A stretch of DNA of 64,000 nt from NCBI GenBank assembly GCA_934045075.1, contig OW203724.1, positions 674,501 to 738,500 on the forward strand, written 5' to 3'. The stretch comes from Yponomeuta sedellus (lineage: Eukaryota; Arthropoda; Insecta; Lepidoptera; Yponomeutidae). The notes under the pieces are model-generated. The model was not told the DNA's origin and searched no databases. It worked only from the letters and a program-made list of their open reading frames with translations. This document shows positions 1 to 7,872 of this stretch, piece after piece. The position numbers were made by a program, and so were the translations under genes. Positions within the stretch are counted from its first letter, which is position 1. Every line of letters starts with the position of its first letter.

Positions 1-269
1 TGTCTGGAAGATATTACTTTCAGTAATAAGGCCGCCACTTGTACTGTACTGTTATTTTTTAAGTCTCTTATGAAATTCCTGGTGTGCATCCAAAAAAGAA
101 TATTGTATCTATATATTACCTACTAATTACTATGAGATTGACATATTGTAGTAAGACGTGATTTTTTTTATCATTTGTATGCTGCAACGGGTGTCAAAGC
201 TACGCACACTTTGCCTGCAGCACGGCCGCCGGCCATTTTGTAAGCACACCGCCGCGTGCCAAACACCCG
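1..269. other. AT-rich flank, no gene seen
   Basis: No convincing coding exon or RNA gene. The region is mostly AT-rich with a short GC-rich patch near 215-265 that adjoins the SINE to its right. Short open frames here on both strands have no recognisable protein signature. Confidence 0.6.
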
Positions 270-531
270 CCCTTTCGATATCAACCCTTGTGTGTCCCCA
301 CTGTTGGGGCACGGGTCTCTTCCTGCATCGCAGGAAGTTAGGCCTTACTCCACCACGGGGGCCATGTCCGGGTTGGTGTAGGATTGTGAGGCAGTGGCGG
401 GCCTTACCGTAAGAATTTATCAAACCACCCATAAGGCCTCTGACATGGCTTAACAACTGCCATTACATGACAGCCGGCACAGATGGTCACCCATCGAGCA
501 CCTGACCACGCCTGTCGTTGCTCTGAATTAA
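270..531 (-). mobile_element. SINE with 5S rRNA-like head, copy 1
   Basis: Read on the minus strand, this begins with a segment like the 3' half of 5S rRNA: AACGACAGGCGTGGTCAGG, then a GGATGGGTGACC-like box around 480-525. It continues through a body shared with two other copies in the window (GTAATGGCAGT, GCCATGTCAGAGGCC, CTTCCTGCGATGCAGGAAG, then a CCCCAACAGTGGGG hairpin) to a tail reading AAGGGTTGATATCGAAAG. The 5S-like part matches the pol III internal control region (A box, intermediate element, C box), which is typical of SINE3-type elements. This copy is 5'-incomplete and diverged. Confidence 0.7.
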
Positions 532-593
532 TATTAGGGAAGTTATGATAAAATATATTTCATTACAAGTCCGGAAAGGCTGTCATTGCAAAG

Positions 594-606
594 AGTTCCG
601 ATAAAT
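594..606. repeat. 13-bp direct repeat, left (putative TSD)
   Basis: AGTTCCGATAAAT here is repeated exactly at 1504-1516, on either side of the inverted SINE complex. The placement and length fit a target-site duplication made by LINE-type retrotransposition. Confidence 0.6.
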
Positions 607-682
607 ACACTATTTTTATTTTTAATGCACTAACCCGTGCTAAGGAACAAATTTAAAAACCTATTTAGAGGCTAAAAATTTC

Positions 683-753
683 ACCCATGCCGGGATTCGA
701 ACCCGCAACCTCTGGCTATCCGTGCCAGCGCTCTACCAATTGAGCCAATGGGC
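683..753 (-). repeat. tRNA-like SINE head, minus copy
   Basis: On the minus strand it folds as a tRNA: acceptor GCCCATT against CATGGGT, D-arm box A GGCTCAATTGGTAGAG, anticodon stem CTGGC/GCCAG around the loop ACGGATA, and box B GGTTCGAATCC. The loop lacks the universal U33 (it is C), the T-stem has one mismatch and the acceptor ends poorly, so this is a SINE promoter or pseudo-tRNA rather than a working tRNA. Confidence 0.7.
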
Positions 754-1092
754 GACTCACGGCATCAGTGAAATTTCGATCCTCTTTACAATATTCTCTG
801 TATTACGTACAGGCAGCGACATCTGACTTAAGCAAATTGCATTACTTACAGCCCCGACTACCTACTTTGCAGTTAGGTTTAACATCGGAACGATATCACT
901 GTACCCACATGATTACACTATTTTTATTTTTAATGCACTAACCCGTGCTAAGGAACAAATTTAAAAACCTATTTAGAGGCTAAAAATTTCACCCATGCCG
1001 GGATTCGAACCCGCAACCGCAACAAGATGTCGCTGCCTGTACGTAATACAGAGAATATTGTAAAGAGGATCGAAATTTCACTGATGCCGTGA

Positions 1093-1166
1093 GTCGCCCA
1101 TTGGCTCAATTGGTAGAGCGCTGGCACGGATAGCCAGAGGTTGCGGGTTCGAATCCCGGCATGGGT
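1093..1166 (+). repeat. tRNA-like SINE head, plus copy 1
   Basis: Same sequence as the minus-strand head at 683-753, in the opposite orientation. It has box A GGCTCAATTGGTAGAG and box B GGGTTCGAATCC, with the same non-canonical anticodon loop. It lies 308 bp before the next copy. Confidence 0.7.
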
Positions 1167-1400
1167 GAAATTTTTAGCCTCTAAATAGGTTTTTAAATTT
1201 GTTCCTTAGCACGGGTTAGTGCATTAAAAATAAAAATAGTGTAATCATGTGGGTACAGTGATATCGTTCCGATGTTAAACCTAACTGCAAAGTAGGTAGT
1301 CGGGGCTGTAAGTAATGCAATTTGCTTAAGTCAGATGTCGCTGCCTGTACGTAATACAGAGAATATTGTAAAGAGGATCGAAATTTCACTGATGCCGTGA

Positions 1401-1474
1401 GTCGCCCATTGGCTCAATTGGTAGAGCGCTGGCACGGATAGCCAGAGGTTGCGGGTTCGAATCCCGGCATGGGT
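1401..1474 (+). repeat. tRNA-like SINE head, plus copy 2
   Basis: Second plus-strand head, exactly one 308-bp period after the first. It is followed by a body truncated at 1503, just before the right 13-bp direct repeat. Confidence 0.7.
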
Positions 1475-1503
1475 GAAATTTTTAGCCTCTAAATAGGTTT
1501 TTA

Positions 1504-1516
1504 AGTTCCGATAAAT
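1504..1516. repeat. 13-bp direct repeat, right (putative TSD)
   Basis: AGTTCCGATAAAT, identical to 594-606. It marks the right edge of the inverted SINE complex. Confidence 0.6.
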
Positions 1517-1525
1517 GTCTACCCG

Positions 1526-1760
1526 AGCCGAGGCGCAGCCGAAGGCGTGGATTGACAGTCGGAAAAAGTTGCAATGACGGTTCCGCACGTGTACTGAACG
1601 ACTATTATATATATATATATATATATATAACAACATTGCAGCCGAGGCGCAACATTGCAGCGGAACAACATTGCAGCCGAGGCGCAGCCGAAGGCGTGGA
1701 TTGACAGTTGGAAAAAGTTGCAATGACGGTTCCGCACGTGTACTGAACGACTATTATATA
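1526..1760 (+). repeat. 149-bp direct repeat with TA microsatellite
   Basis: A segment starting AGCCGAGGCGCAGCCGAAGG occurs at 1526 and again at 1675. Both copies run through GTTGCAATGACGGTTCCGC to CGACTATTATATA with one or two substitutions. Between them lies a (TA)n tract (about 1606-1630) and shorter duplicated pieces containing AACATTGCAGC. No coding potential; its origin is unknown. Confidence 0.7.
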
Positions 1761-1780
1761 TATATAATAGTCGTTCAGTA
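1741..1780. repeat. Perfect 40-bp AT-rich palindrome
   Basis: The 40 bases are their own reverse complement. The arms run from TACTGAACGACTATTATATA to its mirror, with no spacer. This could extrude as a cruciform. It starts inside the second copy of the 149-bp repeat. Confidence 0.9.
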
Positions 1781-1789
1781 TATTATATA

Positions 1790-1831
1790 TATATACGACT
1801 ATTATATATATATATATAATAGTCGTATATA
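1790..1831. repeat. Perfect 42-bp AT-rich palindrome at array edge
   Basis: A second spacerless palindrome, with arms beginning TATATACGACTATTATATAT, lies ten bases after the first and shares its CGACTATTATATA core. It ends nine bases before the first satellite module. Confidence 0.9.
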
Positions 1832-1839
1832 GGTATATA

Positions 1840-3053
1840 CTAGGGGGCGAGCCCCCTGCGCGCTTACGCGCGCCAACCCCCAGCCGCTCCGAGCTACGCT
1901 CTCCGCGGCGCTCGGCCTAGGGCCTCGCTAGACACTTATTGTAGTGAATTGTTGCATGGGAACATGTATGGTCTCGGCCTTCGGCCTCGGCCTGGACGGA
2001 GCTCGGCCTTCGGCCTCGCCGCGGCGGGGTTCCTCGTGCCCGCTCCGCGGAGCTCGGCCTCCGGCCTCGGAAGTTTGTCTATTTTTGCACTTGCGCTGGT
2101 ACTTGTGCGCCGTAAACTGAACGGTCTCGGCCTTCGGCCTCGGCCTGGACGGAGCTCGGCCTTCGGCCTCGCCGCGGCGGGGTTCCTCGTGCCCGCTCCG
2201 CGGAGCTCGGCCTCCGGCCTCGCGAGTTTCTCTCTTTTTTCTCTTGCGCTGGTACTTGTGCGCCGTAACCTGAACGGTCTCGGCCTTCGGCCTCGGCCTA
2301 GACGGAACTCGGCCTTCGGCCTCGCCGCGGCGGGGTTCTCGTGCCCGCTCCGCGGAGCTCGGCCTGCGGCCTCGCAAGTTTGTCCCTTTTTGCTCTTGCG
2401 CTGGTACTTGTGCGCCGCAATTTGAATGGTCTCGGCCTTCGGCCTCGGCCTTAACGGAGCTCGGCCTTCGGCCTCGCCGCGGCAGAACTTTTTGTGCCCG
2501 CTTCGCGAAGCTCGGCCTCCGGCCTCGCAAGTTTGTCTCATTTCTCTATTGAAAAGTCAATTTTAGTACTAAATCTCCATACAAAAATTTGTCATTTTCA
2601 ATCATCAATATCTCGGCCGCCATCTTGAAATTCCAAGATGTCAGATTTTTCTCATATACCTGGGTCCTTTGGCAACGCGATGCCGCTTACGGCATATCTC
2701 CAGCATATGCCCAGTTGGCTGCCGACTTTTTTGCGCAAAGGTCGATTTTTCGGTCGGCTATATCTGCGCCGCCATTTTGAATTTCGAACAACCAAAATTT
2801 TTTTTTTCAATCGGATCACTATCTCACCATTCTATCAAAATTTCATCCAAATCGGCCGGTAAACGACAGAGTTAGCACCTTCGCGTAGTGGAACGCGTTC
2901 GAAATTCAAAAATCGGCTTCATAGGATGGCTGTAATTCATACATTCCCTACAACTTTCTCATACATCATTTTCGTCCAACTCGTGCCATTTCCGAGAAAA
3001 CGTATTATGTTAGATCAGTGAGTATACCGGATTGCAGCTTTATATATATATAA
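1840..3053. repeat. Satellite module A1 (four monomers, alpha1 subtype)
   Basis: First module of the array. Four 153-bp monomers start at 1971, 2124, 2277 and 2429. It shares markers with A8 and A10: CGCCGCAATTTGAATGG, TTCGCGAAGCTCGG and TCTCTATTGAAAAG. The first spacer (GGAAGTTTGTCTATTTTTGC) is unique, and its tail mixes features of the two main tail types, as expected for a diverged edge copy. Confidence 0.9.
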
Positions 3054-4270
3054 CTAGGGGGCGAGCCCCCTGCGCGCTTACGCGCGCCAACCCCCAGCCG
3101 CTCCGAGCTCCGCTCTCCGCGGCGCTCGGCCTAGGGCCTCGCTAGACACTTATTGTAGTGAATTGTTGCATGGGAACATGTATGGTCTCGGCCTTCGGCC
3201 TCGGCCTGGACGGAGCTCGGCCTTCGGCCTCGCCGCGGCGGGGTTCCTCGTGCCCGCTCCGCGGAGCTCGGCCTCCGGCCTCGCAAGATTGTCCCTCTTT
3301 GCTCTTGCGCTGGTACTTATGCACCGTAAATTGAACGGTCTCGGCCTTCGGCCTCGGCCTGGACGGAGCTCGGCCTTCGGCCTCGCCGCGGCGGGGTTCC
3401 TCGTGCCCGCTTCGCGGAGCTCGGCCTCCGGCCTCGCAAGTTTGTCCCATTTTGCTTTTGCGCTGGTACTTGTGCGCCGTAACCTGAATGGTCTCGGCCT
3501 TCGGCCTCGGCCTAAACGGAGCTCGGCCTTCGGCCTCGCCGCGGCGGAGTTCCTCGTGCCCGCTCCGCGGAGCTCGGCCTCCGGCCTCGCAAGTTTGTCC
3601 CTTTTTGCTTTTGCGCTGGTACTTAAGCGCTATAACTTGAATCGTCTCGGCCTTCGGCCTCGGCCTAAACGGAGCTCGGCCTTCGGCCTCGCCGCGGCAG
3701 AACTTTTTGTGCCCGCTTCGCGGAGCTCGGCCTCCGGCCTCGCAAGTTTGTCCCATTTCTCTGTTGAAAAGTCAATTTTAGTACTAAATCTCCATACAAA
3801 AATTTGTCATTTTCAATCATCAATATCTCGGCTGCCATCTTAAAATTCCAAGATGTCGGATTTTTCTCATATACCTGGGTCCTTTGGCAACGCGATGCCG
3901 TTTTTGGCATATCTCCAGCATATGCCCAGTTGGCTGCCGACTTTTTGGCGCAAAGGTCGATTTTTCGGTCGGCTATATCTGCGCCGCCATTTTGAATTTC
4001 GAACAACCAAATTTTTTTTTTTCAATCGGATCACTATATCACCATTCTATCAAAATTTCATCCAAATCGGCCGGTAAACTACAGAGTTAGCACCTTCGAG
4101 TAGTGGAACGCGTTCGAAATTCAAAAATCGGCTTCATAGGATGGCTGTAATTCATACATTTTCTACAACTTTCTCATACATCATTTTCGTCCAAATCTTA
4201 CCGTTTCCGAGAAAACGTATGGATGAATAGATCAGTGAGTATACCGGATTGTAGCTTTATATATATATAA
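3054..4270. repeat. Satellite module A2 (four monomers, alpha2)
   Basis: Four-monomer A module of the alpha2 subtype (TCTCTGTTGAAAAG, CTTCGCGGAGCTCGG). It lacks the GTCTAGGCC marker found in A3. Private changes include ACTTAAGCGCTATAAC in the third spacer and TTTTTGGCATATCTCC in the shared half. Confidence 0.9.
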
Positions 4271-5488
4271 CTAGGGGGCGAGCCCCCTGCGCGCTTACGC
4301 GCGCCAACCCCCAGCCGCTCCGAGCTGCGCTCTCCGCGGCGCTCGGCCTAGGGCCTCGCTAGACACTTATCGTAGTGAATTGTTGCATGGGAACATGTGT
4401 CGTCTCGGCCTTCGGCCTCGGCCTGGACGGAGCTCGGCCTTCGGCCTCGCCGCGGCGGGGTTCCTCGTGCCCGCTCCGCGGAGCTCGGCCTCCGGCCTCG
4501 CAAGTTTGTCCCTTTTTGCTCTTGCGCTGGTACTTATGCACCGTAAATTGAACGGTCTAGGCCTTCGGCCTCGGCCTGGACGGAGCTCGGCCTTCGGCCT
4601 CGCCGCGGCGGGGTTCCTCGTGCCCGCTTCGCGGAGCTCGGCCTCCGGCCTCGCAAGTTTGTCCCATTTTGCTTTTGCGCTGGTACTTGTGCGCCGTAAC
4701 CTGAATGGTCTCGGCCTTCGGCCTCGGCCTAAACGGAGCTCGGCCTTCGGCCTCGCCGCGGCGGAGTTCCTCGTGCCCGCTCCGCGGAGCTCGGCCTCCG
4801 GCCTCGCAAGTTTGTCCCTTTTTGCTTTTGCGCTGGTACTTGTGCGCTATAACTTGAATCGTCTCGGCCTTCGGCCTCGGCCTAAACGGAGCTCGGCCTT
4901 CGGCCTCGCCGCGGCAGAACTTTTTGTGCCCGCTTCGCGGAGCTCGGCCTCCGGCCTCGCAAGTTTGTCCCATTTCTCTGTTGAAAAGTCAATTTTAGTA
5001 CTAAATCTCCATACAAAAATTTGTCATTTTCAATCATCAATATCTCGGCCGCCATCTTAAAATTCCAAGATGTCGGATTTTTCTCATATACCTGGGTCCT
5101 TTGGCAACGCGATGCCGTTTACGGCATATCTCCAGCATATGCCCAGTTGGCTGCCGACTTTTTGGCGCAAAGGTCGATTTTTCGGTCGGCTATATCTGCG
5201 CCGCCATTTTGAATTTCGAACAACCAAATTTTTTTTTTTCAATCGGATCACTATATCACCATTCTATCAAAATTTCATCCAAATCGGCCGGTAAACTACA
5301 GAGTTAGCACCTTCGAGTAGTGGAACGCGTTCGAAATTCAAAAATCGGCTTCATAGGATGGCTGTAATTCATACATTTTCTACAACTTTCTCATACATCA
5401 TTTTCGTCCAAATCTTACCGTTTCCGAGAAAACGTATGGATGAATAGATCAGTGAGTATACCGGATTGTAGCTTTATATATATATAAT
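4271..5488. repeat. Satellite module A3 (four monomers, alpha2)
   Basis: Alpha2 module that starts monomer two with GTCTAGGCC instead of GTCTCGGCC, a marker shared with A5, A7, A9, A13-A17. The left end reads GAGCTGCGCTC. Confidence 0.9.
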
Positions 5489-6808
5489 ATGACTCGGGTC
5501 GTTCACCCGGTAGGTATTTGCGGCAGGCAGTACTTGCGGAGGGCTTCTATAGGAAATCGATTTTCAGTACAAAATGTTCATACAAAGTTGGCCTTCATCA
5601 ATCGTCAATAACTCGGCCGGCAATTAGAAATTTCAAAATGTTTGATTTTTCTCAGGGACCTGAATATCTACGTGACACGATGCCATTCACAGACGAGCAA
5701 TTTTTTTGGCCTTTGGCCTCCACCTGTGGTACTAAAAAAATGCATTTTTGTATGAAAAATCCTATTTCGGGTGTTTTTTTTCTATTAAAGTGCGTGATTT
5801 TCAAACTTTAATGAGTCGATGGCCAACTGGAATGCCACAGCACCTCGGCACTAAGTAGCCGCTCCCAGCCGAGTAGTAGTTTCGGCCTTTGGCCTCCGTC
5901 GGTGGTACTAAAGAAATGCATTTTTGTATGAAAATAACTATTTCGGGTGAAATTTTTCTATTATAGTGCGTGATTTTCAAACTTTAATGAGTCGATGGCC
6001 AACTGGAATGCTACAGCACCTCGGCACTGAGTAGCCGCTCCCAGCCGAGTAGTAGTTTCGGCCTTTGGCCTTTGTCGGTGGTACTAAAGAAACGCATTTT
6101 TGTATGAAAATAACTATTTCGGGTGAAATTTTTCTATTATAGTGCGTGATTTTCAAACTTTAATGGGTCGATGGCCAACTGGAATGCCACAGCACCTCGG
6201 CGTGGTGACGCCATTCTCAGCCAAGTACTCATTTTGGCGCTTAGCCTCTATCGATGGTACAAAAAAATTAAGATTTTCTACGAAAAAGATGATTTTCAGT
6301 ACAAATTTTTTGTAGAAATTCTCCATAGTAAATTTGACACCTTTGAAAGCCAATATCTCGGCCGCCATCTTGAAATGTCAGAATGTCGGATTTTTCTCAT
6401 ATACCTGGGTCCTTTGACGACACGATGCCGTTTACGGCTGGTCCCTGGCATGCGCCCAGTTGGCTGCCGACTTTTTTGCGTAGAGGTCGAAAAAAGGCCG
6501 ATTTTCGGAGGGCTATAGCTCCGGTGGTATTTTGAATTTGGAACGGCCGTCGGCGGAACCGAAAATGGCGTGTCGAAGAAAAGGCCGGGTGAAAATTTCA
6601 TCCAAATCGGTCGGTAAACGACAGAGTTAGCACCCTCGCGTAGTGGAACGCGTTCGAAATTCAAAAATCGGCTCCATAGGATGGCCGTATATCGTACATT
6701 CCCTACAACTTTGTCATACATCATTTTCGTCCAACTCGTGCCATTTCCGAGAAAACGTATTATGTTAGATCAGTGAGTATACCGGATTGCAGCTTTATAT
6801 ATATATAA
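5489..6808. repeat. Satellite module B1 (three monomers)
   Basis: B head (hairpin CGGGTCGTTCACCCG, then GGTATTTGCGGCAGGCAG), three 176-bp monomers marked by GGCCTTTGGCCT at about 5707, 5884 and 6060, a degenerate last monomer (GGCGCTTAGCCT, 6234), and the shared right half from about 6355. Closely matches B8, B9 and B15. Confidence 0.9.
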
Positions 6809-7872
6809 CTAGGGGGCGAGCCCCCTGCGCGCTTACGCGCGCCAACCCCCAGCCGCTCCGAGCTCCGCTCTCCGCGGCGCTCGGCCTAGGGCCTCGCTAG
6901 ACACTTATTGTAGTGAATTGTTGCATGGGAACATGTATGGTCTCGGCCTTCGGCCTCGGCCTGGACGGAGCTCGGCCTTCGGCCTCGCCGCGGCGGGGTT
7001 CCTCGTGCCCGCTCCGCGGAGCTCGGCCTCCGGCCTCGCAAGTTTGTCCCTCTTTGCTCTTGCGCTGGTACTTATGCACCGTAAATTGAACGGTCTCGGC
7101 CTTCGGCCTCGGCCTGGACGGAGCTCGGCCTTCGGCCTCGCCGCGGCGGGGTTCCTCGTGCCCGCTTCGCGGAGCTCGGCCTCCGGCCTCGCAAGTTTGT
7201 CCCATTTTACTTTTCGCTGGTACTTGTGCGCCGTAACCTGAATGGTCTCGGCCTTCGGCCTCGGCCTAAACGGAGCTCGGCCTTCGGCCTCGCCGCGGCA
7301 GAACTTTTTGTGCCCGCTTCGCGGAGCTCAGCCTCCGGCCTCGCAAGTTTGTCCCATTTCTCTGTTGAAAAGTCAATTTTAGTACTAAATCTCCATACAA
7401 AAATTTGTCATTTTCAATCATCAATATCTCGGCCGCCATCTTGAAATTCCAAGATGTCGGATTTTTCTCATATACCTGGGTCCTTTGGCAACGCGATGCC
7501 GCTTACGGCATATCTCCAGCATATGCCCAGTTGGCTGCCGACTTTTTTGCGCAAAGGTCGATTTTTCGGTCGGCTATATCTGCGCCGCCATTTTGAATTT
7601 CGAACAACCAAAATTTTTTTTTTCAATCGGATTACTATATCACCATTCTATCAAAATTTCATCCAAATCGGCCTGTAAACGACAGAGTTAGCACCTTCGC
7701 GTAGTGGAACGCGTTCGAAATTCAAAAATCGGCTTCATAGGATGGCTGTAATTCATACATTTCCTACAACTTTCTCATACATCATTTTCGTCCAAATCTT
7801 ACCGTTTCCGAGAAAACGTATGGATGAATAGATCAGTGAGTATACCGGATTGTAGCTTTATATATATATAAT
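6809..7872. repeat. Satellite module A4 (three monomers, alpha3)
   Basis: Short A module. Alpha3 markers are TTTTACTTTTCGCTGG at about 7205 (one base shorter than the usual TTTTGCTTTTGCGCTGG), GAGCTCAGCC at 7326 and CGGCCTGTAAACG near 7672. Same subtype as A6, A11, A12 and A18. Confidence 0.9.

Larger units (their letters stand above)
607..1503. mobile_element. Back-to-back tandem tRNA-derived SINE dimers (inverted repeat)
   Basis: A 308-bp unit occurs about 1.3 times in minus orientation (607-1018) and about 1.5 times in plus orientation (1019-1503), giving a large inverted repeat. The unit has a tRNA-like head, a body containing GCGACATCTGACTTAAGC (minus copy) and GCTTAAGTCAGATGTCGC (plus copy), and a tail of ATTTTTATTTTTAATGC. 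The whole block is bounded by a 13-bp direct repeat, so it looks like one insertion event or one insertion that later rearranged. The junction at about 1018-1026 joins two partial units in opposite orientation. Confidence 0.7.

Noticed and set aside
683..1474. Functional tRNA-Ser(GGA) genes
   Set aside because: The fold has C instead of U33, acceptor and T-stem mismatches, and the copies sit within 308-bp repeated units with tails, which indicates SINE heads.
1928..2541. Arg/Pro/Ala-rich minus-strand proteins of ~200 residues
   Set aside because: Two overlapping frames of the same repeat give equally long peptides; this is a codon-composition effect, not a gene.
2589..2875. Three overlapping small plus frames of 63, 74 and 68 codons in every A right half
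   Set aside because: Overlapping in all three frames and conserved only because the DNA is tandemly copied. No coding-type substitution pattern is visible.
3163..3843. Long plus-strand frames (up to 226 codons) repeated in many A modules
   Set aside because: Low-complexity product of a 153-bp GC-rich repeat, open on both strands simultaneously, frameshifted in five copies, with no domain, signal or conserved start context.
6153..6724. Small frames in B right halves (71, 115 and 142 codons)
   Set aside because: Open on opposite strands of the same sequence, with changes not biased to third positions by eye, and no known domain.
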